DNA of 64,000 nt, taken from Natrarchaeobius halalkaliphilus. Its GTDB lineage: Archaea > Halobacteriota > Halobacteria > Halobacteriales > Natrialbaceae. Positions within the stretch are counted from its first letter, which is position 1; each line of letters begins with the position of its first letter. The DNA lies in assembly GCF_003841485.1 (NCBI RefSeq), contig NZ_REFY01000005.1:1-64000 (forward strand), read 5' to 3'. The notes beneath the pieces were generated by a model. It had not been told where the DNA came from. It saw only the letters and a list, made by a program, of their open reading frames with translations, and did not search any database. Shown here in pieces: positions 44,910 to 53,405 of the stretch. The position numbers and the translations under genes were made by a program.

Positions 44910-45953
44910 TTATGGCGTCTGTTTGGCTTCTGCCTCTCGGGCGTCCTTCCAGGTATCGGGTTCGTTTCCGTGCTCTCTGAACTCCGAACGGCGCTCCGGA
45001 TAGAGACACTCGATCCGGTGCCCGTCCTCGAGTTCGACCGAGCTGGGATCCGTGTGTCGACACTCCTCGGTCGCGTACGGACATCGACCTTCGAACCGAC
45101 ATCCTGTCGGTGGGTCGAGTAGATTCGGCGGGGAGCCCGGTATCTCGATCAGTGCAGAACTGGCGGGAAACTCGTCCATCCGTGGGAACGCGTTCTGTAA
45201 CCCGATCGTGTAGGGATGTGCACTTCGATCGAATACGTCGTCGATCGTTCCGATTTCGGCAATTCGTCCGGCGTACATGACTGCAACTCGATCGGAGATA
45301 TTCGAGACGACGCCCATATCGTGTGTGACGAAGACGATTGCACAGCCGATATCGTCCTGTATCTCCGCGAGCAACTCACAGATCTGGTCCTGGACGATAA
45401 CGTCGAGACCGGTCGTAGGCTCGTCTGCGACGATCAGTGACGGAGAGAGCGCCAGCGACAGTGCGATCGTAACCCGCTGTCGCTGGCCACCCGAAAGTTC
45501 GTGTGGATAATCACCCATCCTGTTCGGATCGAGGTCGACTCGCTTGAACAGCTCCGCACATCGTTCTCTGGCCTGTTCGGTCGAGTTGTCCGTGTGTAGT
45601 TCGATGACCTGGACGACCTGTGCGCCGACGGTGTACACTGGATCGAGTGCTGCCATCGCGTTTTGGGGAATATACGAGATCTCCTTCCAGCGGATATCCG
45701 TCCGGAGCTGCTCTTCGGATACCGTTGCGAGATCGATCCCGTCGTACGTAATCGATCCGGTGCTGATCTCGCCGTTGTTATCGAGGAGCCTGAGAAACGC
45801 TTTCGTCATCGTTGTCTTTCCGCATCCGCTTTCGCCAACGATTCCGAGTGTTTCCCCTTCCTCGATGGTAAACGAGACGTCGTCAACGGCCGTTAGCGGC
45901 CCGTTGTCGGTCCGGTACTCTACCGAGACCCCATCTATGTTAACCAGGCTCAT
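44910..45953 (-). CDS. ABC importer ATPase, DppD/OppD type
   Basis: A 347-residue ABC ATPase with Walker A GESGCGKT, signature LSGGQRQR, Walker B LIVADEPTTGLD and the switch FVTHDMGVV. The DppD-type tail has CRFEGRCPYATEEC, equivalent to the cysteines of the fused ATPase elsewhere in the window. It lies between the DppC-type permease and the DppF-type ATPase on the same strand. Confidence 0.94.
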   Translation of the reverse strand: MSLVNIDGVSVEYRTDNGPLTAVDDVSFTIEEGETLGIVGESGCGKTTMTKAFLRLLDNNGEISTGSITYDGIDLATVSEEQLRTDIRWKEISYIPQNAMAALDPVYTVGAQVVQVIELHTDNSTEQARERCAELFKRVDLDPNRMGDYPHELSGGQRQRVTIALSLALSPSLIVADEPTTGLDVIVQDQICELLAEIQDDIGCAIVFVTHDMGVVSNISDRVAVMYAGRIAEIGTIDDVFDRSAHPYTIGLQNAFPRMDEFPASSALIEIPGSPPNLLDPPTGCRFEGRCPYATEECRHTDPSSVELEDGHRIECLYPERRSEFREHGNEPDTWKDAREAEAKQTP

Positions 45954-46097
45954 TGATTGGGTATTACCTTCGTACTATTTAATTGTTTTTGTTGGTCTGG
46001 AACTCCGTGAAGCCGACGTGCCAGAGGCCGATATCGGCCACACTGCTGGTAGTCGTGTCGGATCGTGTGGGTGGGATGGGTCCCGAACGTACCGTTC

Positions 46098-47015
46098 TTA
46101 CCTGTGCTGAAGTTCGGGATTCGTTATCTCTTCGATGCCTCGAGACATGTAGAAGAACGCAACGACCAGTACCGTGATACTGATTCCTGGCGGGAGCACC
46201 CACCACCATGCGTGCGTGATCGCACCACTGGTGTAGGTCAACTGAAGCATCACGCCCCAGCTGATCATCTCGGTGGTGCCCAGTCCGAGGAACGAGATAC
46301 CCGCCTCGAGCAGGATTGCCGCGCCCATGACGAAGACGCCTTCGATGAGAATAATCGGAAGAAGATTCGGTGCGATGTGGACGTACATAATTCTGAGATC
46401 GCTCGCTCCGGACGCTTTTGCGGCTTTGACGAACGGTCGCTCCGAGAGCGAGAGCGTCTGTGATCGAACGACGCGTGCCATCGTTCGCCACAGGATCAGT
46501 ATCATGGCGATGATGACGTTCCAGACGGAGCTCCCGAACAGTAGCGAGACGACGAGCAATAACGGGATCGCAGGAATCGCGTACAGGATATCGACGACAC
46601 GCATGAGAACGAGGTCGACCGTTCCCTTGTAGTACCCCGAGACGAGCCCCACGGTCGTTCCGATCAGCATGACCGCAATCCCCGACAGAAACGCCACCAG
46701 CAGCGACACTCTGCTACCGTAGATCCACTGGCTCAGGATGTCCTGGGAGTGGTGGTTGGTTCCCATGATGTGCTCGGAGCTCGGAGGCTCGAGCATCGAG
46801 TATTCCCCCTGGGCGTCTGCGATGTTTGCCTGTGGTTCGTACGGGGCGAGGAAGGGAGCGAAAATCGCCATAAAGAGCGTTCCGAGGACGATGAGAAGCG
46901 CGATCGCTGCCATTCGGTTGGACAGGAACCGTTGAACGGCCCACTGCGTTCGCTCTTTGTACGTCTCGAGAACGATTCGCTGGTTCTTCGTAAGCGCGTC
47001 TCCGAGCAACGTCAT
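46098..47015 (-). CDS. ABC importer permease, DppC type
   Basis: A 305-residue permease with six helices, the DppC N-terminal pattern (FLSNRMAAIALLIV), MGTNHHSQDILSQWIYGSRVS and the EAA loop ERPFVKAAKASGASDLRIMYVHIAPNLL. The start ATG at 47015 shares one base with the stop codon of the preceding permease gene, so translation is likely coupled; an upstream in-frame start would overlap that gene by 42 bases. Confidence 0.93.
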   Translation of the reverse strand: MTLLGDALTKNQRIVLETYKERTQWAVQRFLSNRMAAIALLIVLGTLFMAIFAPFLAPYEPQANIADAQGEYSMLEPPSSEHIMGTNHHSQDILSQWIYGSRVSLLVAFLSGIAVMLIGTTVGLVSGYYKGTVDLVLMRVVDILYAIPAIPLLLVVSLLFGSSVWNVIIAMILILWRTMARVVRSQTLSLSERPFVKAAKASGASDLRIMYVHIAPNLLPIILIEGVFVMGAAILLEAGISFLGLGTTEMISWGVMLQLTYTSGAITHAWWWVLPPGISITVLVVAFFYMSRGIEEITNPELQHR

Positions 47016-48004
47016 TACTCGACCACCCCCTCGTCTTTCACGCGCGGATCGAGCCACGTCGAGACAATGTCTGCGATGAAATTAAATAGGATCACCATGA
47101 ACGACATCAGGAAGAACGCGCCCTGAACGACGGGATAATCGTGTGCCTGGACGGCGTCCCACATCGTTCGTCCCAGCCCGGGCCACGAGAAGACGGTCTC
47201 GAGAATTACGGACCCGCCGAACGCGTAGCCGATGGCGAGCGCGCCGTAGTGGACGACCGGCAACAGCGAGTTTCGCATCGCGTGTCGATACCGAATCGTC
47301 GATTCGGGAGTTCCTTCTGCTTTTTTCAGCTGGATAAAGTCGTTGCCGAGGACGTCGATCATCGTATTTCTCGTGATCAGTATCGGCCTGCTGATTCGCC
47401 ACAGTGTAAAGATGACGATCGGGAGAATCGCGTGTTGAAGCGTGACGAACGAGAAGACCCGATTCAGTGGTGAACCGGGGATTTCACCGGCGGGCCGCAT
47501 TCCACCGGACGGGAGTATGTTGAGACTGAACGAGAAGACCATCAGCGCGAGCATCCCCGTCCAGAAGATGGGCGCTGCGTAGGTGGTCAGCGCGATCGCT
47601 GTTCCGTAGTTGTCGAGTCGTCCGTTTCGATGCCAGGCGAATAGCGCTCCGATGAACGGGCCGACGATGAACGCGATCATGATCGCGGGAACCGTCAATA
47701 TGAGCGTGTTGATGGTTCGATCGAGGATAAACGGTAGCACTGGCTCGCCGTGTTGGAACGACTGGCCGAGGTCTCCGACCATGAAGTTTCGCATGTAGAG
47801 GAAATACTGCGTATACAGGGGTTCGTCTAAGCCGTACTGTGCCATCAGCTGCTCTTGCTGTTCAGCGGAAAAGCGAGGTGAGATCACCTGGCTCGTAGGA
47901 TCCCCTGGTAAGATGCGAAATAAGAAGAACAGGACCGTAATGACGGCGTACAGGCTAACCGCCATCAGCCCCAGTCGCTTTCCGAGGTAGCTCAGATTGA
48001 CCAT
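47015..48004 (-). CDS. ABC importer permease, DppB type
   Basis: A 329-residue DppB/OppB-type permease. The N-terminal helix is followed by FRILPGDPTSQVISPRFSAEQ, and the EAA loop reads NDFIQLKKAEGTPESTIRYRHAMRNSLLP. It starts four bases after the binding-protein stop and overlaps the next permease by one base, showing a tight operon. Confidence 0.94.
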   Translation of the reverse strand: MVNLSYLGKRLGLMAVSLYAVITVLFFLFRILPGDPTSQVISPRFSAEQQEQLMAQYGLDEPLYTQYFLYMRNFMVGDLGQSFQHGEPVLPFILDRTINTLILTVPAIMIAFIVGPFIGALFAWHRNGRLDNYGTAIALTTYAAPIFWTGMLALMVFSFSLNILPSGGMRPAGEIPGSPLNRVFSFVTLQHAILPIVIFTLWRISRPILITRNTMIDVLGNDFIQLKKAEGTPESTIRYRHAMRNSLLPVVHYGALAIGYAFGGSVILETVFSWPGLGRTMWDAVQAHDYPVVQGAFFLMSFMVILFNFIADIVSTWLDPRVKDEGVVE

Positions 48005-48008
48005 CTAT

Positions 48009-49727
48009 CTACTCGAGAGGGATATATTCGACCTCCGGCTGCCAATCAGTTGGCATGAGTAAGTCACCCTCACCGTTCCATCTGAAGCCTGCTTCTTCTA
48101 GCAGCTCGACGGATCGATCGATGTTGTGCGGATACTCTGCCACGTCGTCATTGTAGTATCGTTCGTTCGCCGGAGCGATGGGATGCTTCGCTTGTTCGCC
48201 CCTTCCCTGGAGCAGAATCTGGAGCATCTCGTCTTGATCGATGGCGTGTGTCAGCGCTTTTCTGAACCGGACATCTCGGAACGGCCCTTCGTTGTTCGGA
48301 ATCCAGATCCCGTGTGCGTCGAGTCCCGGGTTCGAGATGGCTCGGACGTTTTCGATATCGTCCGCCTGGTTCCAGTGTTCGGCACCCATATACTGGGTGA
48401 AGGTCACGTCCCCGTTTTCGATGTCTCCGATAATGGCCGACTGAGAACCGTATAACCTGTAGACGAACTGTTCGAAGTCGAACTCGTCCGCGAGATAGTG
48501 ATCGTGGTTCTTCTCGTAGACGATCTGCGTTCCCGGTTCGTAATCGATGAACTCGAATGGACCGCTTCCGGTCATATCGGGATCGCTCCACTCGGACGGA
48601 TGGTCGTGGTCTGCGATCGCGTCGCTCCAGATGTGTTCCGGCAGGATCGGGATACGGTAGAGCGTGATCTGTACGAACCCGGAGAACGGATTCGACAGAT
48701 TGAACCGGATCGTGTCGTCGTCGAGTATCTCGGAACTCTCGTACGGATCGATATCGCTACCCAGGTACGGGATCCCCTCCTCCTGAATCGAATCGAACGT
48801 GAACGCGACGTCGTCGACCGTGACGGGCTCTCCGTCCTGAAACGTCATGCCGGATCGAAGCGTGACGTCGAGCGTCGTCTCGTCGATCCACTCCCACTCT
48901 TCGCCAGCAGCCGGAATCGGACCTCCGTCCAGCCCGAGACGGACGAGCGGATCGTACGTAAACGCATGGAGCCGAAGGGCGTCGGGCCCGGTAACGTTGA
49001 AGAAGTTCGGGTACGTCTCGAGCGCTTCCGTCGTCCCGAATACCACCTGATCGTCCCCGCCGACGTTCTCGATCTCGGTGAGCGACGGAATGTTGTTGTA
49101 CGCGTACAGCCCCGTCATCTCTTGCCAGTTGTCGAACGAATCAGTGTTGGCTGCGACCAGTGCGTCCGGATGGACGGTGAATATGATCGGAACGTTTTCG
49201 GCCAGGATTTCTTGACAGTTTTGAGCGTACTCGACCCGGCTGCTCTCGTCAGGCTCGTCCCTGAAGTTCTCGACCATCTCGTCGTACTCTTCGCTCTCGA
49301 ACATGGTGTAGTTTCCACCCTCGAGGTTTGCGAACTGCGAGTGGAAGCTGTAGAACAGGTTGTAGTACGGGAACAACCGCTCCGTTCCACCCGTCCACGC
49401 GGCTACCATGAAATCGAACTCCCTGTCGTTGAGTTTGTCCGAGTAGGTTCCGACGTCGACGACTTCCCGGTTCGTTTCGATACCAAGTGCCTGGAGCTGG
49501 CGCTCTGCCAGGTTACCGACCTCGTACCGAAGTGCGTCTTCATCCTGTGCGACGGACGCAAACTCCATCTCTGGCACTGGTTCGTAGTCGTCTTCGTCGT
49601 CAGGCGTTGCACCGAGAGCCTCGTCGTCTCCGCCCCCTGTACACCCCGCCAATCCGACGACTGCTCCGGATGCAGCCGTACTGACGATAAACTCACGTCT
49701 GTTAACACCCTTGATATTGCGTGGCAT
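48009..49727 (-). CDS. Dpp/Opp-family substrate-binding lipoprotein
   Basis: A 572-residue SBP family 5 protein. The Tat-like signal VNRREFIVSTAASG precedes the lipobox LAGC and a Gly/Asp linker. The domain order is unusual: the segment immediately after the linker (EDALRYEVGNLAERQLQALGIETNREVVD and ILAENVPIIFTVHPD) resembles the C-terminal lobe of SBP5 proteins, and the usual N-lobe landmarks (LRSGMTFQDGEPVTVDDVAFTFD) come after residue ~270, with ALTHAIDQDEMLQILLQGRG near the end. This suggests a circularly permuted arrangement. It heads the second importer operon. Confidence 0.88.
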   Translation of the reverse strand: MPRNIKGVNRREFIVSTAASGAVVGLAGCTGGGDDEALGATPDDEDDYEPVPEMEFASVAQDEDALRYEVGNLAERQLQALGIETNREVVDVGTYSDKLNDREFDFMVAAWTGGTERLFPYYNLFYSFHSQFANLEGGNYTMFESEEYDEMVENFRDEPDESSRVEYAQNCQEILAENVPIIFTVHPDALVAANTDSFDNWQEMTGLYAYNNIPSLTEIENVGGDDQVVFGTTEALETYPNFFNVTGPDALRLHAFTYDPLVRLGLDGGPIPAAGEEWEWIDETTLDVTLRSGMTFQDGEPVTVDDVAFTFDSIQEEGIPYLGSDIDPYESSEILDDDTIRFNLSNPFSGFVQITLYRIPILPEHIWSDAIADHDHPSEWSDPDMTGSGPFEFIDYEPGTQIVYEKNHDHYLADEFDFEQFVYRLYGSQSAIIGDIENGDVTFTQYMGAEHWNQADDIENVRAISNPGLDAHGIWIPNNEGPFRDVRFRKALTHAIDQDEMLQILLQGRGEQAKHPIAPANERYYNDDVAEYPHNIDRSVELLEEAGFRWNGEGDLLMPTDWQPEVEYIPLE

Positions 49728-49754
49728 TGCGTTCCAACCGTTGAATCACAACTA

Positions 49755-49764
49755 TTTATATCTT
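49755..49764 (-). promoter_or_regulatory. TATA box of the second ABC importer operon
   Basis: Read on the minus strand, AAGATATAAA is centred about 30 bases before the start at 49727, the expected distance for a leaderless transcript. Confidence 0.55.
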
Positions 49765-49815
49765 GCCATCAATTCGGATACGACCGTTTTCTCCGAAATT
49801 CCTCTGCTATCAGTA

Positions 49816-49825
49816 GATTTAATAC
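49816..49825 (+). promoter_or_regulatory. TATA box of the enolase-superfamily gene
   Basis: GATTTAATAC is centred 27 bases before the ATG at 49848. It fixes this start, although the reading frame continues 450 codons upstream. Confidence 0.55.
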
Positions 49826-49847
49826 TGTGCTCTCTCGAGCACACCTC

Positions 49848-50999
49848 ATGGAAATCACCGACGTAGAGGCCTATGCCGTCAACATGAATGTGATCGATCT
49901 CGAAGATGGTGGACTTTCGCCCTACGTGACAAATCACGGCGCAGTTGAAGACGTCGACCGTATCCTCGTCAAGGTAGACACCGACGAGGGGATTTCTGGC
50001 TGGGGTGAAATGCGCGTGTTCCTTTCTCCGGAGACGACGGTCACTATCATAGAAGACGGCGTTGCTCCGATTATCGAGGGACACTCGCCGTTCGAAGTCG
50101 AAAGCCTTCGCAGGCTGTTATTCATCGAATATACGAATATCGACATGTTTTTCTCGGCCGTCGAAATCGCGTGCTGGGACATCGTCGGCAAGTCACTCGA
50201 GAAACCGATCTACGAGTTACTCGGTGGCTGGACCGCGCCAGGCGTGACGACGCGTCAGATCGAGCAAGATTACGACTACGAACAGCGCGTCGACGTCGCG
50301 TACTGCGTTGGTATCCTCTCTCCGGAGGAGTCAAGAGCGCATGCACGGAAAGCACTCGAAGGTGGCCACAGCGTCTTGAAGACCAAAGCCGGACGCGACT
50401 GGAAAGCGGACGTCGATCGAATCATCGCGATGGACGACGAGGTGGATGGAGCGCTCGAGTTCCGTCTGGATCCGAATCAGGGATGGCGGCTCGATGAAGC
50501 GGTACGCGTCGGTGCAGCCCTGTCCGATGCCGGCGTCTACCTCCAGTACCTCGAACAGCCGATCCGCGTCGATTCTCACGAATCGCTCGCGAGACTTCGT
50601 GAACGGACGTGTCAGCCGATCGGTCCGAACGAGGATACGTACATCGCACACAACCTTCAAAACCTGATCGAGAGCGGCGCACTCGACGTCGCGGTGGTCG
50701 ATATGACTCCTGCAGGTGGAATCTCGGGAGTGCGCCAGCTCGCCGCGATCGCGGAGGACGCCGGAGTGCCACTGGCTCATCACTGCGCGTTCGACCTCGG
50801 AATCCGTACCGCTGCCATCGTCCACACCGTCAGCGGCGTTCCCGGTTTCACCCTGCCGCCTGATTCGGTCTATTATGCGTGGGAAGACGACGTGATCGAA
50901 GATCCGTTCACCGTCGAGGACGGAGCGCTGCCGGTTCCCCAGGAACCAGGGCTTGGCGTCTCCGTCGACGAACAGAAAGTTGCGGAATACGAAATCTAG
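49848..50999 (+). CDS. Enolase-superfamily enzyme, mandelate racemase-like
   Basis: A 383-residue enolase-superfamily protein. K178 and K180 form the KxK motif; metal ligands are D208 (DPNQGW), E236 (EQPI) and E262 (NEDTY). D285 (VVDMTP) and H312 (AHHCAFD) are spaced 27 apart, and E262-D285 is 23, as in mandelate racemase (E247, D270, H297). So it has both a lysine and a His-Asp dyad as acid/base residues, the set used by mandelate racemase and glucarate/tartrate-type dehydratases, and not the terminal lysine of muconate cycloisomerases. Substrate unknown; a hydroxy or sugar acid brought in by the divergent importer is likely. Confidence 0.87.
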   Translation: MEITDVEAYAVNMNVIDLEDGGLSPYVTNHGAVEDVDRILVKVDTDEGISGWGEMRVFLSPETTVTIIEDGVAPIIEGHSPFEVESLRRLLFIEYTNIDMFFSAVEIACWDIVGKSLEKPIYELLGGWTAPGVTTRQIEQDYDYEQRVDVAYCVGILSPEESRAHARKALEGGHSVLKTKAGRDWKADVDRIIAMDDEVDGALEFRLDPNQGWRLDEAVRVGAALSDAGVYLQYLEQPIRVDSHESLARLRERTCQPIGPNEDTYIAHNLQNLIESGALDVAVVDMTPAGGISGVRQLAAIAEDAGVPLAHHCAFDLGIRTAAIVHTVSGVPGFTLPPDSVYYAWEDDVIEDPFTVEDGALPVPQEPGLGVSVDEQKVAEYEI

Positions 51000-51210
51000 A
51001 GGCGACTGACCCCCCGTCCCTGTGAAACCGTTTCATCGGTTTCGACGTAATTCAAACCTATCAGTAGTTACGTTCCGACGAGCAGTCCGTCCATCGGCTG
51101 AATATCGCCTACTCGCTTTGCGTCGTGTTAGAACGGTCTCACTCACCGTCATCGTCAACCCACCGCCCATTGTAAACATTTTTAAAACCCCCACTCCGAT
51201 ACGAGGACGT

Positions 51211-52017
51211 ATGTTTGAGGCTAGCGCTGGCAGCAGGACTGCATGGGGTGGCTGTACGTACGACGAGATCGATGCTATCGCCAACGAAGACGGATCGATA
51301 CTCGTTCTTCCGGTCGGAAGCGTCGAACAGCACGGTAATCATCTGCCCGTCGGGACGGATACGATTCTCGCCAATGAAATCGCCGCACTCGGAGCAGAAC
51401 GGGTTGCCGACGAAATCCCGATCGTTCTCCTCCCTCCGTTCTGGAGCGGTTACTCGCCACACCATCTCACGTTTGGCGGGACCGTTTCGCTCGAGTTCGA
51501 TCAGATGCTCGAGACGCTCGAGGAGATCGCTGAGACGGCACTCGAGAACGGGTTCGATGCGTTCTTGTTCGTGAACGGTCACGGCGGAAACCAACCGGTA
51601 ATCGATAGCGCAGTTAGCACTGTCGGCTCTCAACAGCCAAACGTCGAAACGCTGGGAATAACGTACTTCCAGCTCGCGAAGTCGTTTATCGACGAGATTC
51701 GCGAGAGCGATCCCGGTGGAATGGCTCACGGAGGGGAATTCGAGACGTCGCTCATGCTCTATCTCCGGGAAGAGCTCGTTCACCGGGACGAACTCGAGGG
51801 AACCTACCTCGATGAACCGTACGATCTCGGGACGCGAGATCTCCTCTCCGGTGGCCCGCTCTCCGTCTATCGGGAGTTCGATGCGTACTCCGAGACGGGG
51901 GCGATCGGCGATCCGAAACTCGCTTCCGCTGAAAAGGGAGAACGAATCTACCATCGCCTCGGCGACGAACTAGAGCAGCTCCTATCCGATATCCACCAGC
52001 AGTGTGTCACGGAGTGA
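51211..52017 (+). CDS. Creatininase-family amidohydrolase
   Basis: A 268-residue member of the creatininase family. Metal residues are E39 and H41 (VEQHGNHLP), D50 (TDT), the His of VNGHGGNQ and the Glu of GGEFETS. The family hydrolyses creatinine, formamidopyrimidines and other cyclic compounds; some homologues serve in cyclitol breakdown. A TATA-like TTTTTAAAAC at 51178-51187 supports the ATG at 51211. It lies between the enolase-superfamily gene and an IclR regulator, so it probably belongs to the same catabolic module. Confidence 0.9.
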   Translation: MFEASAGSRTAWGGCTYDEIDAIANEDGSILVLPVGSVEQHGNHLPVGTDTILANEIAALGAERVADEIPIVLLPPFWSGYSPHHLTFGGTVSLEFDQMLETLEEIAETALENGFDAFLFVNGHGGNQPVIDSAVSTVGSQQPNVETLGITYFQLAKSFIDEIRESDPGGMAHGGEFETSLMLYLREELVHRDELEGTYLDEPYDLGTRDLLSGGPLSVYREFDAYSETGAIGDPKLASAEKGERIYHRLGDELEQLLSDIHQQCVTE

Positions 52018-52069
52018 TAGACACGACTTCCGAGTCGGTCCACCAGAGGTCCATCCCCGGGACGACTGG

Positions 52070-52852
52070 TTACTGATACGCGTATTTTATCGAGATGACG
52101 TTCGCTTTATCGTTGAGTTGGGCGATGTAGTTGCCACAGGTGGCGGACGTCATTTTGTTTTTCGGCGCGGTGATTCCAAGCGCTGCGATCGTGTTCCCAT
52201 CCGAGTCCGTCAGCGGTACCGAGACGCTACGGATTCCCATTTTCCTCTCTTCGTCCTCGAGCGTGTATCCCTGCGCTCGGATCGTTTCGACTTCATCAAA
52301 GAGCGCGTGTTTGTCCGTAATGGTGTTCTCCGTCGCTCGGGGGAGTCCGTGTCGCTCGACGATCTCCTCGATCGATTCGTCGCTTTGACTCGCGAGCAGC
52401 GTTTTCCCGAGCGACGTCCAGTGTGTGTGGGTGTACTCCCCGATGTGGATGTTGTCGTTGATCGCGTTCTTGCCTTCGATCTGCCAGAGCTGAACCCGTT
52501 TTCCGTCCTCGAGAACGCCAAGCCCGACCGTCTCTCCGGTAGAATGGCAAATATCGATCATCTCCTGGCGAGCGGCAGCGAACACCTCTCGCTGATCGCG
52601 CACTTTGCTACCGATTTCCAGAAATCGTAGACTGAGCTGGTACGTTCCGTCGTTACCGACGACGTATCCCGTTCCTTTCAACGTTTGTAGATAGACGTGA
52701 ACGGTGCTGGTCGGCATATTCAGCTCCGAAGCAAGCTCCGAAACACCGGCGCTTCCTTGCTCTTTTAGCTCTTCGACTATTCGTAGCCCCTTTTCGAGCG
52801 CCTTTACCCGGCGTTTTCCCGCCCCGTCTGCTTGTGATCCCATGACACACAC
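52070..52852 (-). CDS. IclR-family transcriptional regulator
   Basis: A 260-residue IclR protein. The winged helix has GSAGVSELASELNMPTSTVHVYLQTL; the effector domain includes HWTSLGKTLLASQSDESI and GYTLEDEERKMGIRSVSVPL. It converges with the creatininase gene and is probably the local regulator of the second module. Its own promoter lies in the AT-rich spacer before the MFS gene. Confidence 0.94.
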   Translation of the reverse strand: MCVMGSQADGAGKRRVKALEKGLRIVEELKEQGSAGVSELASELNMPTSTVHVYLQTLKGTGYVVGNDGTYQLSLRFLEIGSKVRDQREVFAAARQEMIDICHSTGETVGLGVLEDGKRVQLWQIEGKNAINDNIHIGEYTHTHWTSLGKTLLASQSDESIEEIVERHGLPRATENTITDKHALFDEVETIRAQGYTLEDEERKMGIRSVSVPLTDSDGNTIAALGITAPKNKMTSATCGNYIAQLNDKANVISIKYAYQ

Positions 52853-53405
52853 CTGTTCGCCAATATTGAAAAGCTTATCGAAAAGACACCTCTACGTCCA
52901 TTCAGTGTGGAAATATAATTCTATAATTTATATTGCCCACGATACGGTAGTTGATTTATATGATTCCACCTCTTTCATCCACCATTACTGGATCCAGTCT
53001 CTGTACTGGTCTCTAATCGTTTTTCTAATCGCCTCACTGCTTATCGATGTGATTTACACTCTCCACTCGGACTAATTACTCGTGTTACCGTTATCAGCGT
53101 GATATCCCGCCCCATAAATTACATTCGTACCTTCGTATAGGATCTCTATGATTGATCGTTCGAGGGGTTCGATATCAGTATCTACCCCTCTCTCACATCA
53201 ATTACAACTCCGTCATTGTAAATAACGGTGGATAGTTGATCCCGTTACATCCAGCTTGAGTGCCAACTGTGCGACCAGCGTGTCCTCCTGTCTCAATACG
53301 ATTGCTGTCGATGCTTTTATCGTTTCTCGTGACATCTGCAGCCGTCTCCCCTTTTCACCCGTTGTAGCATCTATTAAGTACCTGGAAGCGAACTCCTCTA
53401 CAACA
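52853..53405. other. 553-base AT-rich spacer with an IclR remnant
   Basis: Clearly AT-rich between 52860 and 53210, with no gene there. The only coding trace is the truncated IclR-like N-terminus at 53213-53335. Confidence 0.55.
53213..53335 (-). pseudogene. Remnant of an IclR-type regulator (N-terminal helix-turn-helix only)
   Basis: A 40-codon minus-strand frame from the ATG at 53335 reads like an IclR start: KASTAIVLRQEDTLVAQLALKLDVTGSTIHRYLQ, equivalent to the segment ending STVHxxLxTL in intact members. It then meets a stop at 53213 and another four codons later, and the sequence beyond is AT-rich. It looks like the surviving first third of a lost regulator. It could be coincidental, but the helix-turn-helix match is good. 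Confidence 0.45.

Noticed and set aside
48498-49847. 450-codon in-frame extension upstream of the enolase-superfamily gene
   Set aside because: It is antisense to the binding-protein gene, has no conserved sequence, and the TATA box at 49816 fits the ATG at 49848.
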